Shown piece after piece: positions 8,109-17,864 of a DNA stretch of 44,902 nt. The first letter of the stretch is position 1; the number at the start of each line of letters is the position of its first letter. The position numbers and the translations under genes are program-made. The stretch is from the NCBI GenBank assembly GCA_021297895.1, contig JAJTHN010000007.1, positions 1-44,902 of the forward strand, read 5' to 3'. The notes below the pieces were generated by a model. The model searched no databases. It was not told the origin of the DNA and saw only the letters and a list, made by a program, of their open reading frames with translations. This DNA comes from Phycisphaeraceae bacterium (GTDB taxonomy: Bacteria; Planctomycetota; Phycisphaerae; Phycisphaerales; UBA1924).

Positions 8109-10889
8109 ATGGCCGACGAATTGCCACCACCCGCATCATCGAACCAACCCGGCGACTCCAACGGTCCGCAGGGCTCGGGCACCGGCGATGGTCACGGCGG
8201 CTCCTCCGTCGGCCTCGGTCGCGTTCAGGAACTGCAGATCGAACGCGAACTGCAGGACAGCTACCTCACGTACGCGATGAGCACGATCATGGATCGGGCT
8301 CTGCCCGATGTCCGCGACGGGCTTAAGCCCAGCCAGCGTCGGCTCCTCTATGCGATGCAGGAACTCCGCGTGTTGCCCAATCGCAAGCACATCAAGTCCG
8401 CCAAGATCGTCGGCGAGACGATGGCCAACTACCACCCCCACGGCGACAGCGCCCTGTACGGCACGATGGTCGGCATGGCACAGGACTGGCGCATCCGCGT
8501 GCCCATGGTTGATCCCCAGGGCAACTTCGGCTCCATCGATCCCGATCCGCCCGCGGCCATGCGCTACACCGAGGCACGCATGGCACCCGCCGCGGCGGAC
8601 ATGCTCGAGGATCTGCACCTGGGCACGGTCGACATGCAGCCCAACTACGACGACTCGCGCGTCGAACCCACGGTTCTGCCGGGCAAGTTCCCGAACCTGA
8701 TGATCAACGGCGCCGTGGGCATCGCGGTCGGCATGGCCACAAGCATGGCCCCGAACAACCCGGTGGAGGTGCTCGACTCGATCATCCGCACGATCGACAA
8801 CCCGAACATCTCGCTGGCCGAACTCATGCAGGATGTCCGCGCCAAGGTCGACGGCAAGGACGTGCTCGTTCACGCGGGAATCAAGGGCCCGGACTTCCCC
8901 ACCGGCGGCGTGATCCTCGGGCGCCGGGGCATTCTCGAGGGGTACGAACTCGGACGGGGCAAAGTCACGGTCCGCGGCAACGTGCGCATCGAGCCCGTGC
9001 CCGGCAGCAAGGACCGCCAGCAGATCATCATCGACAGCATCCCGTACAACCTCGGCCTGCGCACGCTGACCGAGCGCATCGTTGAAGCGGTCAAGGAAGA
9101 GCAGATCAGCGACGTCGCCGATGTCCGCAACGAGAGCGGTCGCGAGGCGCAGGTCCGCGTGGTGATCGAATTGAAGAAGAACGCCGACCCCGGCGTGGTC
9201 GAGAAGCAGCTCTACGCCCAGACCCCGCTGCAGCAGACCTTCAGCATCAACAACATCGCGCTGGTCAACCGCCAGCCCCGCACGCTGAGCCTGCGGGAGA
9301 TGATCCGCTGCTACATCGATCACCGCATCGATGTGATCCGCCGCCGCACGCGGCACCTGCTCAACGAGGCCCGCCGTAAGGCCCACATCCTCGAGGGCAT
9401 GATCTACGCGGTCTGCGATATCGACGAGGTCATCCGTCTCATCCGCTCCAGCCGGACGCGCCAGGAGGCGATCGACAAACTCATGGCGCGGCGGTTCCGC
9501 ATCCCCGAGGGCCATCCGTACGCGGCGCAGATTCCCCAGCGGCTGCTGGACACCGTCCGGCGGTCGGGCGACGGCGTCGCTCTCTCGCGGCTTCAGGCCG
9601 AGACCATCGGCAACATGCGCCTGATCCAGCTCACGGGCCTGGAGATCGAGAAACTCGTTGGTGAGTACGCCGAACTGGTCAAGCAGATCGAGGAGTACGA
9701 GCGGATCCTCGCGGATTCGAAACTGGTCCTGGCCATCATCCGCGCCGACTGCGTCGCGATGAAGCTGCGGTTCAACTCCCCTCGCCAGACGCCGATCATG
9801 GAAGGCGGCGATGAGGATCTGAACATCGAAGCGCTGATCCCCGTGCAGGACATGGCGGTGACGATCAGCCACAAGGGCTACGCCAAGCGCGTCGCGCTGG
9901 AGACCTACAGGAGCCAGAGCCGCGGCGGCAAGGGGATCATCGGCGGTCGCGCCCGCGACGACGACTACAACGAGCATCTCTTCGTCGCCAGCACGCACGA
10001 TCACCTGCTCTGCTTCACGGATACGGGCCGGGTCTTCAAGATGAAGGTCTACGAACTGCCCGAGATGGACCGCACCGCCCGCGGGCAGGCCATCGTGAAC
10101 CTGCTCGAACTCAAGCCCGGCGAGACCGTCCGGGCGTTCCTGGCGGTACGGAACTTCGAGGAGAGCAGCAGTTACCTCACGTTCATCAGCAAGCTCGGCG
10201 TCGTCAAGCGCACGGCGCTGAAGGCGTACATGAACGTCAATCGATCGGGCATCATCGCGGTGGATATCCGAGAGGGCGATGCGCTGCTCGATGTGGTGCA
10301 GACCACCGGCAACGACGACCTGCTCCTGGTGACCGCACGCGGCATGGCCATCCGCTTCCACGAGAGCGACGCGCGGGACATGGGCCGCAACGCCGCGGGC
10401 GTCAAGGGCATCGAACTCGAAGACGGCGATGAGGTCGTCGGCGGTGCGGTCGTGCCCATGACCACCGACAGCGACGGCGACACCGTCACGACCGACCCGA
10501 CCCTCTCGCTCCTGACCATCACCGAGAACGGCTACGGCAAGCGCACGAGCGTCGATGAGTATCGCGTTCAGCCCGAGCAGGGCAAGATGCGCTCACAATC
10601 CCGCGGCGGCAAAGGCCGGGTGGATATCAAGACCGTCGACCGAAACGGTCGCTCCGTCGCGGCGTTGCTGGTCCACGAGGCTGACGATCTGGTCGTTGCG
10701 ACCATGCAGGGCCAACTGGTGCGGATGCCTGTCGGCTCGATCAGCCTCTACGGCCGCGGCACGCAGGGCGTGCGGATCACGAAACTCAACGACGGCGACA
10801 AGGTCGCCGCGGCCAGCCGAGCCCCGCGCGGAGCGGCGGATGACGGCGAGCCGGCGGATCAGGGCACGCCGGGCCCCGCGGCGGAGTAA
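8109..10889 (+). CDS. gyrA: DNA gyrase subunit A
   Basis: A 926-residue type IIA topoisomerase subunit; with GyrB it introduces negative supercoils using ATP. A 40-residue low-complexity N-terminal extension precedes the breakage-reunion domain. The quinolone region reads [11 protein letters not shown], with Ser114 at the Ser83 position of E. coli and Gly118 at the Asp87 position. The catalytic Tyr153 lies in [10 protein letters not shown]. The C-terminal beta-pinwheel carries QSRGGKG twice, at 603-609 and 830-836; the canonical GyrA box is QRRGGKG, so both have Ser for Arg at the second position. The presence of the box argues for gyrase over topoisomerase IV. A purine-rich GGAAGGA lies about 10 bases before ATG 8109. 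gyrB is not in the window. Confidence 0.96.
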   Translation: MADELPPPASSNQPGDSNGPQGSGTGDGHGGSSVGLGRVQELQIERELQDSYLTYAMSTIMDRALPDVRDGLKPSQRRLLYAMQELRVLPNRKHIKSAKIVGETMANYHPHGDSALYGTMVGMAQDWRIRVPMVDPQGNFGSIDPDPPAAMRYTEARMAPAAADMLEDLHLGTVDMQPNYDDSRVEPTVLPGKFPNLMINGAVGIAVGMATSMAPNNPVEVLDSIIRTIDNPNISLAELMQDVRAKVDGKDVLVHAGIKGPDFPTGGVILGRRGILEGYELGRGKVTVRGNVRIEPVPGSKDRQQIIIDSIPYNLGLRTLTERIVEAVKEEQISDVADVRNESGREAQVRVVIELKKNADPGVVEKQLYAQTPLQQTFSINNIALVNRQPRTLSLREMIRCYIDHRIDVIRRRTRHLLNEARRKAHILEGMIYAVCDIDEVIRLIRSSRTRQEAIDKLMARRFRIPEGHPYAAQIPQRLLDTVRRSGDGVALSRLQAETIGNMRLIQLTGLEIEKLVGEYAELVKQIEEYERILADSKLVLAIIRADCVAMKLRFNSPRQTPIMEGGDEDLNIEALIPVQDMAVTISHKGYAKRVALETYRSQSRGGKGIIGGRARDDDYNEHLFVASTHDHLLCFTDTGRVFKMKVYELPEMDRTARGQAIVNLLELKPGETVRAFLAVRNFEESSSYLTFISKLGVVKRTALKAYMNVNRSGIIAVDIREGDALLDVVQTTGNDDLLLVTARGMAIRFHESDARDMGRNAAGVKGIELEDGDEVVGGAVVPMTTDSDGDTVTTDPTLSLLTITENGYGKRTSVDEYRVQPEQGKMRSQSRGGKGRVDIKTVDRNGRSVAALLVHEADDLVVATMQGQLVRMPVGSISLYGRGTQGVRITKLNDGDKVAAASRAPRGAADDGEPADQGTPGPAAE

Positions 10890-10961
10890 CCCGCCGGGGC
10901 AGCCCCGTCGGCGATGATTCACCCGCCACCCCGGTCCGGGTCACGGGTACACTGGAGTCCC

Positions 10962-11324
10962 ATGCTTACCGAATGGTCGGACAGTATTCTGGTCAGCGAA
11001 CTGGCCGATGAGCCCTCGCTCAGCGGCGAGCTCTCCAACCTGCACGAGCGTTACGCCGGCGGAATCTCCAACCCCGGACGCGCCCACAAGCACCTTGTGC
11101 TGAATCTCTCGGGCGTGACGTACGTCTCGTCGTCGCACCTGGCCCAGTTGCTCCGCCTTCGCAAGCAGGTTGCCGATCACCATCGGATCATGATCCTCTG
11201 CGCGCTCACCGACCATGTCTGGTCGGTCATGCTGCTGACCGGACTGGATCGCGTTTTCCGGTTCGCGCAGGATCCCTCCAGCGCACTGACCGCGATCCAG
11301 CTCGAGTGCAACGAGAACGCCTGA
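10962..11324 (+). CDS. STAS domain protein (anti-sigma factor antagonist-like)
   Basis: A 120-residue single-domain protein. KHLVLNLSGVTYVSSSHLAQLLRLRKQV matches the STAS core, where a beta-strand ends at Ser residues that partner kinases phosphorylate in SpoIIAA/RsbV-like proteins. RIMILCALTDHVWSVMLLTGLDRVFRF is the following strand-helix-strand with the usual LxxTGLDxxF ending. These proteins switch anti-sigma factors or other partners in the cytoplasm. ATG 10962 is chosen because GGAG lies five bases upstream. The ABC ATPase gene starts 41 bp later on the same strand. No anti-sigma factor or phosphatase lies nearby, so the partner is unknown. Confidence 0.85.
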   Translation: MLTEWSDSILVSELADEPSLSGELSNLHERYAGGISNPGRAHKHLVLNLSGVTYVSSSHLAQLLRLRKQVADHHRIMILCALTDHVWSVMLLTGLDRVFRFAQDPSSALTAIQLECNENA

Positions 11325-11365
11325 GCCCGCACGGGGCACGCTCCCCGGAGAAGGACGCACCCGCG

Positions 11366-12175
11366 ATGAGCATGGACTCGGCACAGGCCCCGCATCCCGC
11401 GCCGCACGCTCACGCCGGCGAGGGCGCTTTGCCCTCGAGTACCGCCCCTCATGCCGTCGTCGAACTCCGCGGCGTCCGACGCGTCTACTACAAGCCCGAC
11501 GGATCCGTGCTCGTCGAGGCGCTGCGCGGCGTTGACCTGTCCATTCCCAAAGGCCAGTACGTCGCCATCATGGGCTCCAGCGGCTCGGGCAAGAGCACCA
11601 TGATGAACATCCTCGGCTGCCTCGATCGCCCCACCAAGGGCCAGTACTTCGTCGACGGCGAGAACGTCTCGACGATGAGCGATGAGGCCCTCTCGGCCTT
11701 CCGCGGCCGCAAGATCGGTTTTATCTTTCAGGCCTTCAACCTCATCCCCGAACTGACGGTCGCAGAGAACGTCGAAGTCCCGCTTTTCTATCAGGGCGTC
11801 GCGCCGGCTCAGCGCCATGCTCGCGCCGTCGAGGCTCTGGGCATGGTCGGCCTGAGCGAACGGCTCTGGCACCGGCCCAGCGAACTCTCCGGCGGGCAGC
11901 AGCAGCGCTGCGCCATCGCCCGGGCGCTGGTGACCAACCCCGTTGTCCTCATGGCCGACGAGCCCACGGGCAACCTGGATTCGGCGACCGGCCGGTCCGT
12001 CCTGCGTCTCTTTGCCAGACTCCACGAGCAGGGCAAGACCATCATCGTCGTGACGCATGACCCCTTCGTGGCGTCGCTTTGCCAGCGCGTCGTGCGGCTT
12101 CGCGACGGCGAGATCGAGTACGACCGCCTGCAGACGCCCGAACGCCTCCCCGAAGAGGCCGCGACGCCCGCGTGA
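11366..12175 (+). CDS. ABC transporter ATP-binding protein, LolD/MacB type
   Basis: A 269-residue ATPase with Walker [11 protein letters not shown]-loop [18 protein letters not shown], signature LSGGQQQR, Walker [14 protein letters not shown] and the H-loop VVTHDP. The [12 protein letters not shown] and DEPTGNLD text places it in the LolD/MacB/FtsE-type group that works with FtsX-like permeases in lipoprotein or peptide export. A His/Ala/Pro-rich N-terminal extension of about 35 residues precedes the domain. ATG 11366 is preferred over the upstream in-frame ATG 11306, which lies inside the STAS gene; AAGGA lies about 10 bases upstream. No permease gene is adjacent, so its membrane partner must be encoded elsewhere. 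Confidence 0.92.
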   Translation: MSMDSAQAPHPAPHAHAGEGALPSSTAPHAVVELRGVRRVYYKPDGSVLVEALRGVDLSIPKGQYVAIMGSSGSGKSTMMNILGCLDRPTKGQYFVDGENVSTMSDEALSAFRGRKIGFIFQAFNLIPELTVAENVEVPLFYQGVAPAQRHARAVEALGMVGLSERLWHRPSELSGGQQQRCAIARALVTNPVVLMADEPTGNLDSATGRSVLRLFARLHEQGKTIIVVTHDPFVASLCQRVVRLRDGEIEYDRLQTPERLPEEAATPA

Positions 12176-12314
12176 TCGAGTTCCCGTTTCGCGGGTGCTG
12201 CACGGGTATCCTACAAACTCGGCGCTCGATCGCCGGGACGGCCGACGCCATCGCCCCGCAGGGTGGGCTTTGCGACGTCGCTCGCCGGGGTTCTCGTGCT
12301 GATCTGGAGCGATC

Positions 12315-13826
12315 ATGGGCCACGCCAAGTCATCGGATCCGAACGTCTTCATCCTGCCCGACCTTGGCGAAGGCGTGCACGAGGCCGAACTGCTCAAGTG
12401 GCGTGTGAGCGTCGGGCAGACCGTCGAAGAGCACCAGATCCTCGCGGAGATGAACACCGACAAAGCGCAGGTCGAGGTTCCTTCCCCGCGCGCCGGCACG
12501 ATCGCGATCCTGCACGGCAAGGAGGGCGAGATCCTCCACGTCGGCAACCCGCTGGTTTCGTACGTTGCCGAAGGCGCGTCCGCCGCGGCACCCGCCGCAG
12601 CGCCGAGCGATACCGCCGCCTGCGGCACGGGCTCGCAGATCGCCGCGAATCTGCCGACGCACACGGCGGGCACCAACGGCGCGCACGCGTCGGGCAACGC
12701 CGAGAAGCGCGAAGACGCGGGCACGGTTGTCGGCGCAGTCGGCGGCGAACTGGGCGGGATCTCCGCCGCGCCCGGCAAGGCCCTTGCGACCCCCGCGGTC
12801 CGGCGGCTGGCTCGGGACCTTGGCGTGAACATCGACAGCATCGGCGGCACCGGTCTGGCCGGCCGCGTGACGGAGAAGGACGTCCGCGCCGCGGCCAGCG
12901 GCACGAGCAAGCCCGCCGCGAGCACCGCCCGACCCGCTCAGGCCTCCGCTCCGGCAACGATGCCGGCGCCGACACCGAGCGCGCGGCCTTCGACGCCGAG
13001 TGCTGCCCCCGCGCCCAAGCCCGGCAAGATCGACGACCTGGCGATGCTCGCCGCGGCGAGCGGCTCGCGCGGCACGGCCCCGAGCGCGGGCGACGGACCC
13101 TTGCCCCCGGGTCAGGACACGCAGCGGATCCCGGTCCGCGGCGTGCGCCGCACGATCGCCAATCGCCTTCGCGAGAGCATGAACTCCGCGGTTCACTTCA
13201 CGGTCATGGATGAGGCCGATGTGTCGGCGCTGGACAACCTCCGCCGCAAGCTGGCCTCGGCCAGCGGCGAGAAGGTCTCGTTCCTGCCGTTCGTCGCCAG
13301 CGCCGTCTGCCGGGCGCTGAGCGGCCAGTTCGCCGCGCTCAACGCGCACGCGAACTTCGACTCCTCCAGCGGCGAGGGCGAAATCGTGCGCCATCGCGCG
13401 GTGCACCTGGGCATCGCCACCGACACCGACACGGGCCTGATGGTCCCGGTGGTCCGCGATGCGGACAAACTGGGCGTGCTGGAGATCGGGCGTCACATCA
13501 CGCACGTCGCCGAGGCAGCGCGGAGCAAGAGCGCCTCGCGCGAGATGCTCATGGGCTCGACGTTCACCATCAGCAACGTCGGCTCGCACGCCGGCCGCTT
13601 CGCGACGCCGGTGATCAACGTGCCCGAGGTGGCGATCATCGCCGTCGGTCGTGCGCGTGACGGTGTCGTCGTGCGCAACGGCGCGATCGCGGTCGGCAAG
13701 ATGCTGCCCCTTTCGCTGGCGTGTGATCACCGCGTGATCGACGGCGCGATGGCGGCCCTGGCGCTGGCGTCGATCATCGACATGCTGCAGAACCCCGAGC
13801 AGTTACTCGGTCCGGCCCGGGCCTGA
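12315..13826 (+). CDS. Dihydrolipoamide acyltransferase (2-oxoacid dehydrogenase E2)
   Basis: A 503-residue E2 core protein. The N-terminal lipoyl domain (about 8-85) has the lipoylated Lys50 in EMNTDKAQVEVPS. A long Ala/Gly/Thr-rich linker leads to a peripheral subunit-binding domain (about 157-195; ATPAVRRLARDLGVN, then GRVTEKDV), and a second Ala/Pro linker leads to the catalytic domain, whose active site is DHRVIDG with His472 and Asp476. It moves acyl groups from lipoate to CoA. GGAG lies five bases before ATG 12315. With pdhB 5.7 kb away, a pyruvate dehydrogenase role is most likely, but a branched-chain or 2-oxoglutarate complex cannot be ruled out. E1 alpha and E3 are not in the window. 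Confidence 0.93.
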   Translation: MGHAKSSDPNVFILPDLGEGVHEAELLKWRVSVGQTVEEHQILAEMNTDKAQVEVPSPRAGTIAILHGKEGEILHVGNPLVSYVAEGASAAAPAAAPSDTAACGTGSQIAANLPTHTAGTNGAHASGNAEKREDAGTVVGAVGGELGGISAAPGKALATPAVRRLARDLGVNIDSIGGTGLAGRVTEKDVRAAASGTSKPAASTARPAQASAPATMPAPTPSARPSTPSAAPAPKPGKIDDLAMLAAASGSRGTAPSAGDGPLPPGQDTQRIPVRGVRRTIANRLRESMNSAVHFTVMDEADVSALDNLRRKLASASGEKVSFLPFVASAVCRALSGQFAALNAHANFDSSSGEGEIVRHRAVHLGIATDTDTGLMVPVVRDADKLGVLEIGRHITHVAEAARSKSASREMLMGSTFTISNVGSHAGRFATPVINVPEVAIIAVGRARDGVVVRNGAIAVGKMLPLSLACDHRVIDGAMAALALASIIDMLQNPEQLLGPARA

Positions 13827-13881
13827 GAGCCTCCGCACTTCACCCGCTCCGCGCACCCCCGAGCCCGCTTCGGAATCACCC

Positions 13882-14265
13882 ATGCGCATCGTTGGTCACG
13901 GCGTGGACATCGTGGAGGTTTCACGCATCGCTCGGCTGCTCCGCGAGCACGGCGAGCGGTTCATCGAGCGCACGTACACGCCCGACGAGGCCTCCCTGTG
14001 CCGCGACACGCGCCGCAGCGATGAGCGCTTCGCCAGCAGATTCGCGATGAAGGAAGCGGTCGTCAAGGCCCTGGGCACGGGCTTTGCGCAGGGCGTGGCT
14101 CACACGGACGTGCAGACGCTCAACGACAGCGTCGGGCGTCCGGTCGTGACACTCACAGGCGGCGCAGCACGCGTTGCACGCGAACTCGGCATCACGCAGT
14201 GGCAGGTCTCACTGTCCGACAGCGAGGCATACTGCATCGCCAGCGCGATCGCCATCGCGACCTGA
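13882..14265 (+). CDS. acpS: Holo-acyl-carrier-protein synthase
   Basis: A 127-residue enzyme of normal length that transfers 4'-phosphopantetheine from CoA to apo-ACP, activating fatty acid synthesis. The magnesium-binding Asp9 is in IVGHGVDIVEV and Glu58 in RFAMKEAVVKALGTGF; both are intact. The gene follows the E2 gene by 55 bp on the same strand, so the two may be co-transcribed; both act in acyl-CoA/pantetheine chemistry. A weak GGAA precedes ATG 13882. It converges with the gene ending at 14286. Confidence 0.94.
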   Translation: MRIVGHGVDIVEVSRIARLLREHGERFIERTYTPDEASLCRDTRRSDERFASRFAMKEAVVKALGTGFAQGVAHTDVQTLNDSVGRPVVTLTGGAARVARELGITQWQVSLSDSEAYCIASAIAIAT

Positions 14266-14285
14266 GCTCGCTCGTTATCGCCGCG

Positions 14286-15602
14286 TCAGTGCACACGCTG
14301 GCCGGGGGCCGGACCGATCGCCGGGTCGGTCGCCGGCGCGGTCGTCGCGGGTGCTGGTGCGGGCGTCGGTGCGGGCGTGCCCTGCATCGGCTGCGTTACG
14401 GGCGAGACAGACGCGGGCACCGTGCGGACCGTCGCCTGGTCCCGCGGCGGCATCGCGTACTCGGGCGTCTTGTGATAAGCGACCTCGTCCTCCAGTCGCC
14501 GCTGCTCGGCGATCTGCGCATCGAGTTGCTCGCGATACGGCACGAAGTCGTGCACATACCAGTTTGCCCACGCTATCGGATCCTGACCCAGGTGCGACGT
14601 GTCCTGCCCGCCCCACGCGCCGGAACTCAGCGACACCAGCGATGTGGAAATCTGAGGGCGAGAGACCGTCACCACAGCATCGAGCACACGCAGAATCGCG
14701 CCGTAACTGGCAACGCTCACCGTCGGATCGAAGCCGACCGCGCCGTCGCCGACGACGGGCGTCAGGTCGGACACAAACGCTGTCTGCGTGACGATCCAGA
14801 TCTGCCCACGCGCCGGGATCAGCCCGCTCCCCCCACCGCCGCCACCGCCACCGCCGCTGGCCTGGCGATTGAGCGCCTGGATCATCATCGGGATCGCCTC
14901 GTGCACGCCGAAGCGGTCGGCGATCGCGGCGGAGGTCTCGACCGCCGCGGTCGATGTGCTCCGCAGGCCCATGGCCATGACTTCCTGCACCATTGACGAC
15001 GGACGGATCGGGTCACGCGGGTCGCGTTCCTCCGCGTGCCACGCCTCGACGATCCGGGCGTTGAGCAGGGCCGTGGCGAGCGCGCGGGCCTTGTCGTTGC
15101 GGTCAAAGATCGCGATCGCCGCGAGAGCCGCATCGGCCTGCTCGGCCTTGAGCGAGGCAAAGTGCTGCGCGAGCGCCGCGCGGATATCCGGCCTCTCCTC
15201 CGCCAGTTCCTTGATCAGCAGCGAGAACGTCCGCGGGTCGGTGAACTGCGCCAGTTTGCGCACACCGATCTCGCGAGACTCAAGGCTCGGCACATAGCCG
15301 AAGTGCAACCGACGGATCTCATCGAGATCCGCCTTCGCCCGCGCGCGGACGACGTCCGTGGGCTGGTCATCGCTCGACGGCTCGGCCAGTGCCGCCTCGT
15401 CGACGCTCGTCTGCTGCTCGGCAACCAGAAGCGTCGGCGCCCGCTCGCCGCCGGGCTGTCCGCAGCCGCGGGAGCCGCACGTTCCGCGTGGAGCCGCCGC
15501 CGCGATGCTCCCGCCCAGCAGCAGGAGCGACACGGCCGCACCGAGCGAGCGAACGCTCTGGCGACTCACCATCTGCGACATGCGGAAATCGTTGGCGGGC
15601 AT
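14286..15602 (-). CDS. Exported HEAT-like repeat protein, unknown function
   Basis: A 438-residue protein with a signal peptide (SVRSLGAAVSLLLLGGSIAAAAP, cut near residue 38). Residues about 75-240 look like HEAT-type helical repeats (ESREIGVRKLAQFTDPRTFSLLIKEL; PDIRAALAQHFASL). A run of nine Gly then a predicted beta-rich part (GQIWIVTQTAFVSDLTPVVGDG) follow, and the tail is Ala/Thr/Pro-rich. ATG 15602 has AAGGAG six bases upstream, an excellent ribosome-binding site. The gene is alone on its strand between acpS (convergent) and hpnD. I do not recognise a family; the repeats suggest a protein-binding scaffold outside the inner membrane. Confidence 0.8.
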   Translation of the reverse strand: MPANDFRMSQMVSRQSVRSLGAAVSLLLLGGSIAAAAPRGTCGSRGCGQPGGERAPTLLVAEQQTSVDEAALAEPSSDDQPTDVVRARAKADLDEIRRLHFGYVPSLESREIGVRKLAQFTDPRTFSLLIKELAEERPDIRAALAQHFASLKAEQADAALAAIAIFDRNDKARALATALLNARIVEAWHAEERDPRDPIRPSSMVQEVMAMGLRSTSTAAVETSAAIADRFGVHEAIPMMIQALNRQASGGGGGGGGGSGLIPARGQIWIVTQTAFVSDLTPVVGDGAVGFDPTVSVASYGAILRVLDAVVTVSRPQISTSLVSLSSGAWGGQDTSHLGQDPIAWANWYVHDFVPYREQLDAQIAEQRRLEDEVAYHKTPEYAMPPRDQATVRTVPASVSPVTQPMQGTPAPTPAPAPATTAPATDPAIGPAPGQRVH

Positions 15603-15774
15603 GGTCGGCTCCTTGCTCTGCGTCGGCCCCGCAGGACCACACGCACCCTGCCACGAGACCATAAGCATACACCCATTCGCCCCGCGCACAAGGGTGGCCC
15701 GCTCGGCGGATGTTTGGTTATCTGCCCGACGGGCCCGACACGCCCAGCCGGGATTCTCCCCGCCCGGCGGTGCA

Positions 15775-16749
15775 TCATCGCAGCAAACTCGCCCGCAGCG
15801 CGATGTAGACCTTCTGATATCCGGAGAGGCGGATGCGCTTGCTGCCAACAACCCGCGACGGGTCATCGAGCACGATGTCCAGCAGCCCGCGATAGATCCG
15901 CGTCATCGCCCAGAGCGTCGGTCGGCAACCGGGTTCGATCAGGTCTTCGAGCCCCGCCGATGCCGCGTAGTGATCGCTCGCTCGCGTGGCCAACTCCAGC
16001 ACCGCCGCGCGGCACTTTGCCGCGTCGCTCCACGCGCGCAGATCTCCGGCCGTCAGGCCGTGACGCGCGAGCATGTCCGCGGGCACGTACACGCGGCGCG
16101 GGCTGGCGTCGTAGTCCTGCCCGACATCGCGAAGGATGTTGGTCAACTGGAACGCGAGACCGCGTCTGCGCGCCATTTCCGCCGCGGCGCTTTCCTCCAC
16201 ACCCGGCCGGAGCCCCCAGATCCGCACGCACACAAGGCCCACGGTGCTCGCGACCCTGTAGCAGTATCGCTCGAGCTGCTCGAGCGTGTCATAGCCCGTG
16301 TGCCCGATGTCTTCATCCATGCCGTCGAGCATGTCGTGCAGGTATTCGTGCGGCACGTTGTAAGTTCGAACGGTGTGGGCAAGGGCGGGCCAGAAGCCGT
16401 CGCGTGTCTGGTGACCGGAGGCACCCGTCCCGTGTTGTCGATCGTCATCGCCGCGCAGCGCCGCGAAGGTCAACTCGCGAAACGCATCGAGTTCCCGGCG
16501 CTGCACGACCGGGTCCGCGTGAGCGTCGACGCGGTCATCGGCCTCTCGCATCCATGCGTAGATCGCGTAAACCGCCGATCGTCTCGGCTCGGGCGTCAGC
16601 TTCAGCCCGTAGTAAAAGTTCCGCGCCCGCGTGCGGACAACATCAACACAGCCCGCGTACGACGCCGCGAGCCGAGGATCCATCGCTCCGCCGGCATCAA
16701 CGACGACCCCGGCGACGGGGCGTTCGACCAATCTCGGTCCTGCGGTCAT
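15775..16749 (-). CDS. hpnD: Squalene synthesis protein HpnD-type (presqualene diphosphate synthase)
   Basis: A 324-residue trans-isoprenyl diphosphate synthase. The two Asp-rich motifs that hold magnesium and diphosphate are present: D71-D72-x-x-D75 (WMREADDRVD) and LTNILRDVGQDYD with Asp208 and Asp212. FYYGLKLTP and RRVYVPADML are family text. HpnD condenses two farnesyl diphosphates to presqualene diphosphate, the first step of the HpnCDE route to squalene for hopanoids or sterols. The ATG at 16749 overlaps the hpnC stop as ATGA, fixing the start and implying coupling. The FAD-dependent HpnE that completes the route is not visible here. Assignment of D rather than C rests on gene order and similarity. 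Confidence 0.87.
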   Translation of the reverse strand: MTAGPRLVERPVAGVVVDAGGAMDPRLAASYAGCVDVVRTRARNFYYGLKLTPEPRRSAVYAIYAWMREADDRVDAHADPVVQRRELDAFRELTFAALRGDDDRQHGTGASGHQTRDGFWPALAHTVRTYNVPHEYLHDMLDGMDEDIGHTGYDTLEQLERYCYRVASTVGLVCVRIWGLRPGVEESAAAEMARRRGLAFQLTNILRDVGQDYDASPRRVYVPADMLARHGLTAGDLRAWSDAAKCRAAVLELATRASDHYAASAGLEDLIEPGCRPTLWAMTRIYRGLLDIVLDDPSRVVGSKRIRLSGYQKVYIALRASLLR

Positions 16750-17864
16750 CGCTGGCCCCCCTGCGCTCCGGCGAGCGCAACGCGGCCGGAGTCGCCCGCC
16801 GATCGCCCAGCGAACCCTCCCGTGCGGACCATCAACCACGCGCGGGCCACGAGCGAGGCCTTCGTGAACTTCGACAACCGGGGCCGCTGCCAAAGCGTGG
16901 TGCAGCCGATGGCCTCGACGCGACTCAGCACCGCGCGCCCACCGGCACCAAAGAGCCAGATCACGGGCCGGATCTCCGGCGCAACCAGTCCCGGCAGCGG
17001 CGCGCCCTCGTCGAACAGCAGCCGAGTGCGCTCGACCAGCGGGCGAACCGCGCGGATGTAGCGCAGCCGAACATCGGGCGTTCGACCGGCCTCGGGTGTC
17101 ATCCACGCGCGGAGCATCTCCGGCGTGATGCCCGTATCCAGCGCCGGCAGGTACACGCGGTCGCGCTCGATCAGGTCGCGCCGGACATCCTGCCAGAAGT
17201 TGATCAGTTGCAACGCCGTGCAGGTCGCATCGCTCATCGCGAAGCGGTGGCGGTCGTCGGTCTCCGGTCGGTGCCCGGCCATCATCAGCACGATCCGGCC
17301 CACCGGGTTGGCGGAGCGCGTGCAATAGTCCAGGACCTGCGCCCAAGTCGCGTACGCGCGGACCTTCTGGTCCTGCACGAACGCGTCGATCAGATCGGAG
17401 AACGGTCGGTCGGGCAGGTGATGGCGATCGATCGTCTCGCGCAGAGCGATGAACACCGGGTGCCTGGGGCTCCCGGCGTATGCCGCGTGCAGTTCACTGC
17501 GCCACCACTCCAGTAACTCCAGCGAGCGGGCCCGTGCCGCCTCGTCGCTGCCGGTCTCGTCGCCAAGATCGTCCGCCCATCGGCAGAACGCGTAGACGCT
17601 CGCAAAGTCGTCCCGCAGCCGCTCTGGGACCAGCGACGAGAGCACGCTGAAGTTCTCGTAGTGCGATGACGCGAGCCCACGCACGTATCGCCACGCCTCA
17701 TCGCGCGAGACGCTCGGCGCAGCGCCCGGTCCGAGCGTGGCGAGAAGGTCGAGAATCGGCGTGCGGGGGTCGATCACCAAGGCAGAGCATATCTGCCCAA
17801 CCGCACGGGTGAGCCCGCCCCGAACAATCCGCGAGCGAAAACGCCGCTCCACCCCCCTGCTCAT
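16746..17864 (-). CDS. hpnC: Squalene synthesis protein HpnC-type (hydroxysqualene synthase)
   Basis: A 372-residue squalene/phytoene synthase family protein. It has the family text SSHYENFSVLSSLVP and YAFCRWADDLGDE with Asp98, Asp99 and Asp102. The second Asp-rich motif is LINFWQDVRRDLIERDRVYLP, with Asp227 and Asp231. HpnC converts presqualene diphosphate to hydroxysqualene. It is longer than usual: about 50 residues precede the domain and about 60 basic/hydrophobic residues follow it. ATG 17864 overlaps the stop of the GNAT gene as ATGA, so the long N-terminus is probably real, although GTG at residue 30 is an alternative. The order GNAT-hpnC-hpnD forms one operon. Confidence 0.87.
   Translation of the reverse strand: MSRGVERRFRSRIVRGGLTRAVGQICSALVIDPRTPILDLLATLGPGAAPSVSRDEAWRYVRGLASSHYENFSVLSSLVPERLRDDFASVYAFCRWADDLGDETGSDEAARARSLELLEWWRSELHAAYAGSPRHPVFIALRETIDRHHLPDRPFSDLIDAFVQDQKVRAYATWAQVLDYCTRSANPVGRIVLMMAGHRPETDDRHRFAMSDATCTALQLINFWQDVRRDLIERDRVYLPALDTGITPEMLRAWMTPEAGRTPDVRLRYIRAVRPLVERTRLLFDEGAPLPGLVAPEIRPVIWLFGAGGRAVLSRVEAIGCTTLWQRPRLSKFTKASLVARAWLMVRTGGFAGRSAGDSGRVALAGAQGGQR

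Noticed and set aside
8136-10361. A 741-codon open frame antisense to gyrA
   Set aside because: It mirrors gyrA codons, shows no family motifs and is a usual shadow of a GC-rich conserved gene.
15036-17516. An 826-codon rightward frame across the HEAT-like, hpnD and hpnC genes
   Set aside because: It is Arg/Pro-rich, crosses three well-supported genes on the opposite strand and has no recognisable domain.
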